Of a stretch of 60,000 nt of DNA, positions 39,049 through 50,235 are shown in pieces (within the stretch, counting starts at the first letter, position 1; each line of letters opens with the position of its first letter). Made by a program: the position numbers and the translations under genes. Under the pieces are notes generated by a model. The model had not been told where the DNA came from. It was given only the letters and a program-made list of their open reading frames with translations, and searched no databases. Origin of the DNA: Hydractinia symbiolongicarpus. Lineage: Eukaryota > Cnidaria > Hydrozoa > Anthoathecata > Hydractiniidae. The stretch is taken from NCBI RefSeq assembly GCF_029227915.1, contig NC_079885.1, forward strand, positions 21,279,001-21,339,000, in the 5' to 3' direction.

Positions 39049-39260
39049 ATATTTTACATTATCAAATAAAACAACATAGAAGCAAATATAGATTAAATGT
39101 TGTTGCATGGAACTAGAAATCGCATATGATTATATATTCTGCTTTTGAATCGATCACCATTAAAAATTACTACGTGATCTTGTCGTGTGTTTAAGGTGTC
39201 ATATTATTTGAGTGAAAAGAGGTCTTTTGCGCGTAAATTTGTAAGCAGATTATCACATAC

Positions 39261-39378
39261 CTGAACGCGACACAACTTTCCAGGAGATGAGTTAGTCTTT
39301 ACGTGCGTGACGTATAATTGCATTGTTTCTTCTCTCATCTGGCAAAATTTTAGCCATCCTTCGTTTCCTTCCGATTGC
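39261..39378 (-). CDS. possible internal exon of an unidentified gene
   Basis: The minus strand has TTTTAAAAG|G at 39379-39380 as a possible acceptor and GTTCAG|GTATGT at 39261-39260 as a strong donor. The 118 nt between are open in one frame, giving 39 complete codons. The peptide contains EGNEGWLKFCQMREETMQLY and ends SSPGKLCRVQ. Its composition (W, C, Q, M, balanced charge) looks coding, unlike the usual AT-driven frames in this window. I do not recognise the family and found no partner exons, so it may be a relic or chance. Confidence 0.25.
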
Positions 39379-39561
39379 CTTTTAAAACATAACAAAACTT
39401 TGGGACAAGACTTTGGGACAAAGGTTGTTTTTGCTTTTTACAATAGGTCATGTATACTCTATCCAAGTCATGAAAAAAACATTGAGTATTTACTTTCTTG
39501 TAAACACGCTTTCAAGATGGCAGGCGTTGAACGGAAACCGCGTTTGAGCAAACACAAATAG

Positions 39562-40499
39562 AATGTTGTTTTGATTCATTTGGAAATGCTCAAAATGTTG
39601 AAACATCGCCAATATTTTTGAGCAGAACTTATACAAGGCTTCTCTTAGTTGGCAGCTATTACAGGTCATGTTGTCTCATCGAACGATAAAAGTTAATCCG
39701 ACTTTTTAAGTGTTATTGTTAAGGCATCGATATAAAAAAGGTATGGAAAAGAACAGGCCGTGACCGGTTGTTGCTTTATTGAATTATTTACCCAAGATAG
39801 CCTCTTCAGTTCCTATTGGTACTGCTATCAACGAGGGTCCTGCGAAGGGGGTCCTACTAACCTAACCACCCAAGCTTTCTAACTTCTACTTCTAAATGTA
39901 AGTAGACCAACAAAAGACAATTTGGTATTGGCAGAAAGTTGACAGTCTTGGTTTACACTCATTTGAACATTGCACGAGTACGGTTTATGCAAAAGCCATA
40001 CATTATTTTTCTTCATAAAAAAAATTTAGCGTGGCTAGAATCGTCTCATTAATCGATCCAGAATATAACCCTCCACAAAAATATTACAAGGACGAGACAA
40101 ATCTTAGTTTGCTCGTGTTATCCTAAATATTTTGCTGCTTCAAACAAAACTTTTTTCCCTCGTTATAGGTACTATCAACATTTTAAACATTTCTCATTAT
40201 TTTATATACTTCACTATTTCGACACTATTTCGAACAAAACTTCAGTTTTTCCATTAGTTATGGTCGGACATCTTTTGCTTGTTGTTTGGAACAAAAGCCC
40301 ATTACTTTCATATCTAATGCCAGACTAAATGATCTTATTCTCAACCTATATAAACAAAGAAGAATGCGAATTTTCGATTATTTTCTAAGCTGAGTGAAAC
40401 ATCAAAGTATTCACCAGTCAAGATTTATTTCATATGAAATAACTTTTCAAAAACATTCCTGATACTAGCCTCACTTTTTCTCTATACCTTAAAAGGGAA
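39562..40499. other. intergenic, nothing recognised
   Basis: No gene or repeat recognised. Confidence 0.4.
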
Positions 40500-40690
40500 A
40501 AAAATTTCGGATTAAAAAATTATTTCTGAATTCGCGAAATTAAATTCTCGCGAAAAATTTCTGCAATATGCGTAAAGAATCCCGCGAAAAATTTAATTTT
40601 TGGCAATTCGCGATAATAAATTCTTGTGAAAAATCCTTTTTTTGATCCGTAAAATTAAATTTCCGTCAAAATGCGCAATCAAGAGGCCTG
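40500..40690. repeat. cluster of TTCGCGAAAAATTT-type palindromic phrases
   Basis: At least four variants of AATTCGCGAAATTAAATT / CGCGAAAAATTT occur in both directions within 190 bp, as in the palindromic interiors of MITEs. Element boundaries are not visible. Confidence 0.4.
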
Positions 40691-41825
40691 TTAAACAAAA
40701 CGGGGCAAAAAAATCCTTATATATTTAATAATGAGACTTTGCCTCTTATTTGAAGTTTCGGTATACGTGCATGATTTTTTTGTTTTAAAATGACTTGGGA
40801 TGAGAACTTGTTAACTGTGTTAAGCATTTCTTTAAACACTGTATTGTCGGCTCTTAACTACTGCTTCAAGTTTATGATACTTTCTACTTGAGATTAAATT
40901 TTTTTACAGAGTAGTTTTAAAAAAATCTTATGATGCCATGTTAACCTTATACGACATCTATCTACACGTTCAAATAAAGAAGAGAATTACAATTTCTTTT
41001 TATGATTACTTTATTCAAACTAAGACTTCTTAAAAAAAATTGGTAAGAACTTTGTATTGTTGCATATCTGGGTTATTACGTTATTAAGATATTTTTTTAA
41101 CTAGGAAAACACATTTAAAAGCGTGAATGTATTATCTCAGAATATACAAGAATGATTTACTGCAGCTGCTTGTATTGATTCGCCCTTTTGCCAAAGAAAC
41201 ATCGTTTAGAATTTAAAAGGGTAATACCTTTGGAAAACAGCTTGGTGTTTCGTTGCATCACCTTAGGGATAGAGCTTCAATCAAATTGATTTTGAAATTC
41301 TTTCTTTTTTCAACTTCTGACAACTTTTCACTGGCTTTTACACAGCATCAAGGCTTACATTAAATTTCGGGCGTTTCTTTTCGGACGAATGCTTGTCGAA
41401 AAAATTAGCCAAGCTTTTTATTTCACTGAAAAATTTTTTTTTCAACTTGGCGTAATTCTACATATATTTCGCTATAAAAATACATAATACGGCATGACAA
41501 CTTTTTTTAGTCCTTATCTTTCTCGATGTCTGTATCGTTATCTTACTCGTATCCCTCAAGACCTACTACATTGACGTCGGAAGTTACTCCTTTTTCGGTG
41601 TTTCGTAGTTTTAATGGATTAAATTCTTTAACCTCTCCAAATATCTTCTTTTGTCATCTTAAAATTTGAAAATTACTAGGAATACTATTTCCAACGTCGC
41701 GCACAATTGAACATATTATACTACCATTTCGAATTAAAGAATCAAAATAAGGGGGTTTTCTTGCAGTAGAATGACTTTCTTTCTCAAAATTCTAAAAGAG
41801 AAACGCTGTAATTTTGCGTATTTGC
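40691..41825. other. intergenic, nothing recognised
   Basis: No gene seen. Confidence 0.4.
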
Positions 41826-41889
41826 CAAAAGCTATCTTCTTTCGACTAAACTTAAATTCGAATTTTTATGTTCTTCCAGATAGAACATT
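41826..41889 (+). repeat. left arm of a 64-bp inverted repeat pair
   Basis: Begins CAAAAGCTATCTTCTTTCGA and is the near-exact reverse complement of 44357-44420 (a few mismatches). The pair encloses 2.6 kb containing a Harbinger-like relic and a MITE. It may be the ends of a composite element or two oppositely inserted copies of one repeat. Confidence 0.75.
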
Positions 41890-42126
41890 AATCAGGTTTT
41901 GTGTATAGGAGAAAAAGAAATATAGGCGTAGTAAATACTTCCAAAATTTACTGCATTCTTCAATTTTTTTTTAAATTAAAAACTAAATTTCGTTGTTGTA
42001 GCTCCCATTTTAAATGCAAAGACTATGTTGTTTTTCTTTTGAGATAGAGAAAAAAACATTTAGTGTAATAGGAGCACGCGACCTTAATTGTTTTGACGCC
42101 ACGCATAATTAAGGTCGATGCAAACC

Positions 42127-42580
42127 AATCTGACTTTTCATCCGACTTGGAAATGGAAGGTCGGATGGAATGTTGAATGAAATTTCGAATATTATATGAA
42201 ATCGAATTTCATCCGACACGTGAGTTTTGTAATTTGAATTTTCAAAATGGAGGACAACACTTTGCTCGCAACGGTAATTGTATTAAACGAGCTTGTAGAT
42301 TCTGATGACAAAAAAACAATGCAGAGGAAAAACAAGAAGTTGAATGAAGAAGCGTGAAAAAGGGGTATTTTAAGAGTTTAAGGTGCAAGATAGATTAGGT
42401 TTTAATGAGATGTTCCGGATGGACATAGCGGACTTTGAATATGTCTTAGGAAAAATTGGATGAAAATTTTGTTCTGGAACACATTTTCATCTGACCTCGT
42501 CCAAGGTCCATACGCAAACCTTTCCGAATTTTAACCCGGCATTGAAAAAATCCCAAGTCGGATAAAAAGTCGGATTAGTT
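42127..42580 (+). mobile_element. PIF/Harbinger-like element, internally deleted
   Basis: Inverted ends: CAATCTGACTTTTCATCCGA at about 42128 and, on the minus strand from about 42578, TAATCCGACTTTTTATCCGA, each followed by CTTGG. The interior holds the remains of a transposase start. About 450 bp is far too short for an active element. Confidence 0.6.
42247..42463 (+). pseudogene. PIF/Harbinger-type transposase N-terminal remnant
   Basis: Begins ATGGAGGACAACACTTTGCT (M-E-D-N-T-L-L-A), followed after stops by VQDRLGFNEMFRMDIADFEY, VLGKIG and a stop. The FRM(S/D)xxxFExLL block is characteristic of the region before the DDE domain of PIF/Harbinger transposases. Internal stops show it is dead. 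Confidence 0.55.
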
Positions 42581-42613
42581 TTAGATTAGCTTTAGATTTA
42601 TTCAAGAGATTTT

Positions 42614-42647
42614 AAGAAACTCGCCAGGTAAACCCGGCGAGTTTCTT
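42614..42647. other. perfect 12-bp hairpin
   Basis: AAGAAACTCGCC (42614-42625) pairs exactly with GGCGAGTTTCTT (42636-42647) around the 10-base loop AGGTAAACCC. It is GC-richer than its surroundings and lies 34 bp beyond the Harbinger-like element. Confidence 0.9.
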
Positions 42648-42954
42648 CTTCTGGGTTAAGCCATAAGTCAAGGTGTGATCTGTGGAGCGCTTAATAATAA
42701 CTGCAAACTGTGCCACAAAATCAGGTGGACTGCTTCAATACAGGTATACAGTGTGTTGTAAATGAAGTGAAGCGCATGCACCGTTTTACTGTCGCAACTG
42801 TAACATATTTTTTATAAAATAACTTTCCGCTGAAATAAAAGCAGAGCTTACAAACCGCTGTTACTCCATAATTGGTCAATGTTATCTTATTTTGCTGGAT
42901 AAGTTTTTGTAAAAGTTAAAAAATTAATTGTGACACCGGGCTGAGGGCTTACTA

Positions 42955-43300
42955 CATTTAAACGGTGTTGTACAGGCGTATAGGGATAATACCATTTTCA
43001 AAAAGACTTTCTCGCAGACTCTGTTTAAATAAAAACTTTAGAAACAGTCCATTGCTAAAACAGGGTTGAGAGGTTAGTCCAGGTAAACAGTGTTGCACAT
43101 TCGTACAGCCGTAATTCCCAAGAAAGTTTAAAAATTAATTGTCACAGTTGGCTGCCCATTTATTACAGGTAAACCATGTCGCACATGCCGATAGGCGTTA
43201 CAGCTTTTTCAAAAAACAGTCCATTGTTAACAGTGGGAAAAGCGCTTAGCACAATTAAACAGAGTTGAACAGGTGTATAGGCGTAATATATACCCTTTTC
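42955..43300 (+). repeat. diverged tandem repeat array
   Basis: Four related phrases of about 45 bp, at about 42958, 43083, 43171 and 43254, share the pattern TAAACnGTGTTGnACAnGCG, then TAnnGnCGTAAT and TTTTCAAAAA. Spacing shrinks from 125 to 83 bp. Two copies are followed by an AAACAGTCCATTG segment. Confidence 0.55.
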
Positions 43301-43798
43301 CAAAAAAACTTCACTGCAACTTCGGTTCAAATAAAAACACAGGGAACTGCCTGTCGATTACCCGGCCAGCTACAACTATTGCTGAGCCATTTTATTTCAT
43401 AAAAAGTTTTCAGGAAAATAATAACAGATGTAGCTACCTAGCTTACTGCATTTAGCATAAAAATTATTGCTTGAGAATATTGTATACTTACTGTACTGCA
43501 TTTTATACTTTCACTTTTTAAGGAGCTAGCTAAATATCCACAGCCTCAACACAAAAATAAATGTTGGCTAGGATAAAAAGGTCTAATAACAAACAGAATA
43601 ACAATAAGTTAGGTTCTAGCTAAGCTAGCTGACCTTCAAAATCTTCGCTCCTAGCCAAACATCCTAAAACTGGTGCGTTTAAGATGTGTATGTGGCTAAA
43701 AACGTGACAATACATTTATCCTAACATTGAAAACAAATATTACAAAAATATAAAGCTTTCAGAAGATGAAAAAGTCAAACGAACCTTATAGCTTGACC

Positions 43799-44173
43799 AT
43801 TCGGCGATTCGGTTTCACGTCATAACAAATTTTTTTGGAGGTGAAAAGTTTCCGTCTTTTAGGTGAAGAGAGTGCAGAGCTAGACACATTTTGGAGTTTT
43901 AAGAACAATTTTAGAATGTTTGAGCAAAGATAATTTTTTGGAGCAAAATTTAGATAGCTAAGCATCATTTTCAGACAGTTTTTTATTGTGGTTACCTTTC
44001 GTTAGCTAATTATTCTTCCATTTCCACATTTTTCAGCATTTTTCCCACTACGAATAGGTTTGTTTTCACCCTGCGAAATTTTAAAAATGGCGGATGTAGC
44101 ACAAATGTGATTCGTCAATTAAGCAAAATGCCAATCATCACTACGGCAACAAAGCTGAACCGAATCGCCGAAT
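43799..44173. mobile_element. MITE with 16-bp perfect inverted ends
   Basis: ATTCGGCGATTCGGTT (43799-43814) and AACCGAATCGCCGAAT (44158-44173) are exact reverse complements bounding 375 bp. No coding inside. The outer flanks GACC / ACAC give no clear target duplication. Confidence 0.65.
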
Positions 44174-44190
44174 ACACGACCATTTTTAAA

Positions 44191-44355
44191 ATCAAAATGG
44201 CCTTCGTTCATTCAACCGCGAAAATCTTGGATGTTTTTTTAAGAATCAAAATGGCCTTCGTTCATTCACCTGCGAAAATATATTGAATTGTTTTTTAAGC
44301 GAAAATCTTGGATTCTCTCTGGTCACGAAAATCTTAGATTGTTTTTTTAAAGAAT
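44191..44355 (+). repeat. imperfect tandem repeat, unit about 55 bp
   Basis: AATCAAAATGGCCTTCGTTC... occurs twice in succession (about 44192 and 44246), each ending in GCGAAAAT...TTTTTTAAG. A shorter third part keeps CGAAAATCTTGGAT and CGAAAATCTTAGAT. Confidence 0.85.
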
Positions 44356-44356
44356 C

Positions 44357-44420
44357 AATGTTCTATCTGCAAGAACATAAAAATTCGAATTTAAGTTTAG
44401 TCGGAAGAAGATAGCTTTTG
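44357..44420 (-). repeat. right arm of the 64-bp inverted repeat pair
   Basis: Partner of 41826-41889 in inverted orientation. Homology stops abruptly at the outer edge of both arms (CAAAAGC), as expected of a transposon terminus. Confidence 0.75.
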
Positions 44421-44448
44421 ATTAGTATACTACGCGCAAGCAGTGAAA

Positions 44449-44569
44449 ACAAAGTCGGCAAAAAATATATCGCATTTGGTATTGTTGCGCATTTTAAAAA
44501 TTTCGTGTTTCCGCCACGGGACACGGCTTTCGCGGACACGCAGACGAAATACGGCTATTATTATAGAGA
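44449..44569 (-). mobile_element. Helitron fragment lacking its 3' hairpin end
   Basis: Matches the array unit near 59.5 kb: AAAAATATATCGCATTTGGT, GCGCATTTTAAAAA, GGGACACGGCTTTCGCGGAC, then ACGGCTATTATTATAGAGA at 44551-44569, followed by T. The hairpin/CTAG end, expected on the left, is missing. Confidence 0.7.
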
Positions 44570-45293
44570 TCTCGTCTTGTCACATGACTAAGTTAGGTGT
44601 TTCGCAAAACCATATAAAAAATAAATTACTTGTAGCGTTCTATAAGAACATTCTACGCGAATTTCAAACTTTGGAATCGGAGAAGAACAATACTTTTTAT
44701 ATACTTAACCTTTACTTCTACTGTGACACCACAATACACAAAAATAAATGAATCTTCTTTATTAGGAATATGGCGGACAATATCTGGTATCAGGTGTTAC
44801 TATTTTTTATCAAATAAAAATCCCTCAGAAGTTGTGAGCGGAAGGCATTACACCATGAATAGCTGACGTCGTCATACGGCAGTTAAAAATATTAGAAAAA
44901 ATGGAAAATAATGAGCGTGGGAAATGCAGAACATGCAAAGAAGAGGTAAAACTTATGAAATTATGCTTGTAACAATGGTGTAGCGAAAAAATTGGAGATT
45001 TATTAATTCAAGAAGTATCCGGGTCTGTCAAAACAATTTGAAAGTGATTTCAAAAATTAACTCCAACATAAAAAAAGTGTCAGGAAAGACATCAAAGTAG
45101 TTACAAAATCATTTCTATTGTATATATCATCTTTTTTCAGGCCGTGATTTCTAACAAACCATTAAAAAGTAAAAAACATGGACAACCTTTGTGCTGGATG
45201 ATGTTGGAGGAAGATGAAGAATAGGTCACACTTTCATTCAACATTTTCTCAATCTTCCAACACAATTTTCATGTTGGATACATTTGAGTCAAA
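44570..45293. other. intergenic, nothing recognised
   Basis: AT-rich sequence leading into the Harbinger-like element; no gene. Confidence 0.4.
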
Positions 45294-45790
45294 TTTTATC
45301 CAACATTTTATTATTTTCTCAGTCTGATGCTTAGCTTTCGAATTTTCGATTTGGGGAATGTTTTTATAAATAGAATATTTTGTAAACAAATCTGCAGTAG
45401 TAGAAAAAATATTTGTAAATGGTGGAAAGAAGAAATAAGTCAGAATGGCAGCCATGTCAAGTGATTTCGAAGATGATTATTATCAACCAGTCATAAGTTC
45501 TTGAATGATATTTTTAAAATATCCCCCTTCTTTTTTTTATTCCACTCAAATTTCCATGTTTTTCCCTGCGTTATTTCTTAACCCACTCAATCCAACAACT
45601 CTTGTAAAACAATGATAGCTGTAAGGTCCTTCATTATGAATTGTCAAATGAATAAACGCGTTATGTTGGATAAAGCAATTCAAATACAAAATTCGAATTT
45701 TTCATCATACGAAATTTCCTACAACATTCATCCAGCATTCAAATCAAAATGTTGGATAAAATATTAAATGCATTTGCACCAACGCCTTTA
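45294..45790 (+). mobile_element. Harbinger-like non-autonomous element
   Basis: ATTTTATCCAACATT (45294-45308) is the reverse complement of AATGTTGGATAAAAT (45749-45763). Read inward from the right end, the phrase order (GTGCAAATGCA, ATCCAACATT, GAAATTTCGTATGATGAAAA, ATTCGAATTTT) parallels the left end of the Harbinger-like element at 42127. A 19-codon frame starts inside at 45445. The left junction of the large tandem duplication (45317) cuts this element just inside its left arm. Confidence 0.45.
45445..45504 (+). other. short open frame MAAMSSDFEDDYYQPVISS inside the duplicated unit
   Basis: Nineteen acidic, tyrosine-containing codons with a stop; the same frame is intact in copy 2 (47899-47958). 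It could be the truncated start of a Harbinger accessory or transposase ORF. Evidence for translation is lacking. Confidence 0.25.
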
Positions 45791-47379
45791 ATGATCATAT
45801 ATTTTGAATCTTGTTTTCGTGTTGTTAAACACCTATTGAAAATGGTAAACCGATATTAAATCTATATTAAAGCGACGTACAACGGGTTGTTATAGGCAAG
45901 GTAAACAGGTTAGCAAAATGCAGCTTTGGCACGTGAAAGAGCAGAAGACATCCTAGCTGACTGTTGCAAGCAATATTTGTAGTTCTATATATTTTTATCA
46001 AAAATAGATTTGCAGTTTTTATGTTTCTTTTTGTTGTGCTAACCCTGTCTTCGTGTTAGGAATGTCAGTGAAGAGTCTGCGTGGAAAGATGATTGTCTAG
46101 TAATTTGTTTCATATTGGAAGACGGTGAGAAACGTATATGAATGGAGATGTTTTTGCTGCTACATTGCTTCAAGTCCGTCAGGTGATGTAGAAAACTCAT
46201 CACCAAACACTCGGAAATTATATGTAAAGCTCTGTTAGAGGCAGATATTAAGGATATCGTTAGTAGGCAATGTAAGGGAGATGCTGAACTAGCATGAAGG
46301 CATTGCTGAAGCTATCGGTAAGTTGGAAGACATAAAGCATGGAAGGAAGGTCACAATCAAAGCCTATGGATAGTCACAGAGCAGAAAAAACAAAAAAAAC
46401 GTTTAAGAGAGTATGATCAGGATGGCAGGAGAAGACAACTGCTAAGGACATGATTGTTTTAATGTTCGAATCCATTGTTACAAGCTATTCGGGGGCTTAA
46501 TATGAAGACAACTATAGAAACTAGAGAGTTTTTTAACATATTTAACGCGCAAAGCTTAAGCTGTATCTAAATGTGTACTTGTTTTAATTGTCAGCTATTT
46601 TCTTTCGTAAACACTGATTAGTGTGCTGCCAGAAACTGTTAACACTTTGTGACTGAGACTGATCTTGTGAGTGATCGTGAGAATGATGGTGTAAGACTGA
46701 TAGTGTAACTATTCTCCTAATTTCAGTTAATAAATACGTTTCAGAACAATAACCACCACTTTATCCTTTTTTTTTTTTATTTTTTCCACCTTACTGATCC
46801 TATTTAGTTATAATTTAAATGGGTCGGACAGAGGACGCAAATATAACATATCTTCAAAGGTTATAACAAAGAAGTAATTTCAACCCGGCGTTTTATACAT
46901 TTTTGTAAGCCTATAATATAATGCGCACTTAAACAAACTTTTGAAATTTCCTGATCCGTAATGTTTTTTTAAAAAAATATTCTGTTAACGAAGCATTATT
47001 TGATTATTTGATTCACCCTTTAGGCCTAGCATACAAAGTTGTTATTATCATATTCATTATTGTAATATTAATTTTAAGATTTAAAAAATAATGAACGAAT
47101 GGGAATTACGATTTGAAATGTTTTGAAATATCATGTTACCGGGAATTTCTGAAAGTCGTTGCGCAGCGGTATTACAACACGAAACCCGCTAATTCCACTG
47201 CACTCATTTTTTTTTTCGAGACGAAACTTTCAAATTTCTTAAAATTAGGTTTTGTTTTGTTGTTATTTTCCGCGTCGGTTTTGGTTTGATTTTGTTGGTA
47301 ATAATACGCAACTTAGTTCTATTTTTGTTCTCCATTAAGAGAAACTTCAAACAATACACGCTTCAAAGGTTGCTTCTGA

Positions 47380-47516
47380 AAAACGACATCTCGCCTACCG
47401 AGCCAGCCCGTTTAACCATATAAACAGATGATCAAAAATATGAGGAAACTGAGAAACAAGCGAGATCTTGGTAAACGGGCCAGCCCGCCAACCGGGCTCA
47501 TATAAACAAGCCCTTA
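47380..47516 (-). mobile_element. MITE end fragment of the GTTTATATG / AGCCCG family (copy 1)
   Basis: On the minus strand it starts GGGCTTGTTTATATGAGCCC and continues with GGCGGGCTGGCCCGTTTACC, AAGATCTCGC, CTGTTTATATGG and GGCGAGATGTCG. This is the wording of the element at 25331 in the opposite orientation. Confidence 0.5.
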
Positions 47517-47771
47517 TTTTGTGACAAAATTCAGACCTATGTTGTTAGTTGTAAAAACAAATTTTGTTCCTACTTTTTGGCAAAGTATTAGAGCGGTGTC
47601 CTGATACAGTTATTTTTACAGAAAAAGCGCGTAGTTCTTTTATAATTGCTAGAAACTCCTGAAAAATATACAAGAACAGGTGATTTAATCAGTTGTTTCA
47701 AATTTGTTGGCTGAAAAGTCGTTTTTTATTCTATTGATGTAGTCTTCTGTTTTCTGAATGTGATACAGCTC

Positions 47772-50235
47772 TCTCAGTCTGATGCTTAGCTTTCGAATTT
47801 TCGATTTGGGGAATGTTTTTATAAATAGGATGTTTTGTAAAAATCTGCAGTAGTAGGAAAAATATTTGTAAACAGTGGAAAGAAGAAAGAAGTCAGAATG
47901 GCAGCCATGTCAAGTGATTTCGAAGATGATTATTATCAACCAGTCATAAGTTCTTGAATGATATTTTTAAAATATCCCCCTTCTTTTTTTTATTCCACTC
48001 AAAGTTCCATGTTTTTCCCCGCGTTATTTCTTAACCCACCCAATCCAACCACTCTTGCAAAACAATGATAGCTGTAAGGTCCTTCATTATGAATTGTCAA
48101 ATGAATAAACGCGTTATGTTGGATAAAGCAATTCAAATACAAAATTCGAATTTTTCATCATACGAAATTTCCTACAACATTCATCCAGCATTCAAATCAA
48201 AATGTTGGATAAAATATTAAATGCATTTGCACCAACACCTTTAATGATCATATATTTTGAATCTTGTTTTCGTGTTGTTAAACACCTATTGAAAATGGTA
48301 AACCGATATTAAATCTATATTAAAGCGACGTACGACGGGTAGTTATAGGCAAGGTAAACAGGTTAGCAAAATGCAGCTTTGGCACGTGAAAGAGCAGAAG
48401 ACATCCTAGCTGACTGTTGCAAGCAATATTTGTAGTTCTATATATTTTTATCAAAAATAGATTTGCAGTTTTTATGTTTCTTTTTGTTGTGCTAACCCTG
48501 TCTTCGTGTTAGGAATGTCAGTGAAGAGTCTGCGTGGAAAGATGATTGTCTAGTAATTTGTTTCATATTGGAAGACGGTGAGAAACGTATATGAATGGAG
48601 ATGTTTTTGCTGCTACATTGCTTCAAGTCCGTCAGGTGATGTAGAAAACTCATCACCAAACACTCGGAAATTATATGTAAAGCTCTGTTAGAGGCAGATA
48701 TTAAGGATATCGTTAGTAGGCAATGTAAGGGAGATGCTGAACTAGCATGAAGGCATTGCTGAAGCTATCGGTAAGTTGGAAGACATAAAGCATGGAAGGA
48801 AGGTCACAATCAAAGCCTATGGATAGTCACAGAGCAGAAAAAACAAAAAAAACGTTAAGAGAGTATGATCAGGATGGCTGGAGAAGACAACTGCTAAGGA
48901 CATGATTGCTTTAATGTTCGAATCCATTGTTACAAGCTATTCGGGGGCTTAATATGAAGACAACTATAGAAACTGGAGAGTTTTTTAACATATTTAACGG
49001 GCAAAGCTTAAGCTGTATCTAAATGTGTACTTGTTTTAATTGTCAGCTATTTTCTTTCGTAAACACTGATTAGTGTGCTGCCAGAAACTGTTAACACTTT
49101 GTGACTGAGACTGATCTTGTGAGTGATCGTGAGAATGATGGTGTAAGACTGATAGTGTAACTATTCTCCTAATTTCAGTTAATAAATACGTTTCAGAACA
49201 ATACCCACCACTTTATCCTTTTTTTTTATTTATTTTTTCCACCTTACTGATCCTATTTAGTTATAATTTAAATGGGTCGGACAGAGGACGCAAATATAAC
49301 ATATCTTCAAAGGTTATAACAAAGAAGTAATTTCAACCCGGCGTTTTATACATTTTTGTAAGCCTATAATATAATGCGCACTTAAACAAACTTTTGAAAT
49401 TTCCTGATCCGTAATGTTTTTTTAAAAAAATATTCTGTTAACGAAGCATTATTTGATTATTTGATTCACCCTTTAGGCCTAGCATACAAAGTTGTTATTA
49501 TCATATTCATTATTGCAATATTAATTTTAAGATTTAAAAAATAATGAACGAATGGAAATTACGATTTGAAATGTTTTGAAATATCATGTTACCGGGAATT
49601 TTTGAAAGTCGTTGCGCAGCGGTATTACAACACGAAACCCGCTAATTCCACTGCACTCATTTTTTTTTTCGAGACGAAACTTTCAAATTTCTTAAAATTA
49701 GGTTTTGTTTTGTTGTTATTTTCCGCGTCGGTTTTGGTTTGATTTTGTTGGTAATAATACGCAACTTAGTTCTATTTTTGTTCTCCATTAAGAGAAACTT
49801 CAAACAATACACGCTTCAAAGGTTGCTTCTGAAAAACGACATCTCGCCTACCGAGCCAGCCCGTTTAACCATATAAACAGATGATCAAAAATATGAGGAA
49901 ACTGAGAAACAAGCGAGATCTTGGTAAACGGGCCAGCCCGCCAACCGGGCTCATATAAACAAGCCCTTATTTTGTGACAAAATTCAGACCTATGTTGTTA
50001 GTTGTAAAAACAAATTTTGTTCCTACTTTTTGGCAAAGTATTAGAGCGGTGTCCTTATACAGTTATTTTTACAAGAAAAGCGCGTAGTTCTTTTATAATT
50101 GCTAGAAACTCCTGAAAATATATCAGAACAGGTAATTTAAGTTGTTCAATCAGTTGTTTCAAATTTGTTGGTTGAAAAGTCGTTTTTTTATTCTATTGAT
50201 GTAGCCGTCTGTTTTCTGAATGTGATACAGCTCTC
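47772..50235 (+). repeat. large direct tandem duplication, copy 2
   Basis: Second copy of the 2455-bp unit. Its right edge reads CAGCTCTC|GAAATCACG, and the copy1-copy2 junction reads CAGCTCTCTCAGTCTG, so a TC/TCTC microhomology sits at the breakpoint. Near the right end copy 2 has about 9 extra bases (AAGTTGTTCAATC against AATC). It ends about 520 bp upstream of the TDO start codon. Confidence 0.97.
49836..49972 (-). mobile_element. MITE end fragment of the GTTTATATG / AGCCCG family (copy 2)
   Basis: Duplicate of the fragment at 47380-47516, carried along in the tandem duplication. Confidence 0.5.

Larger units (their letters stand above)
45317..47771 (+). repeat. large direct tandem duplication, copy 1 (about 2455 bp)
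   Basis: Aligns end to end with the adjacent 47772-50235 at an offset of 2455. By eye I count roughly thirty substitutions and small indels, so the copies are nearly identical. The left boundary reads TTTTCTC|AGTCTGATG. No long frame or conserved protein is present in the unit. Confidence 0.97.
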
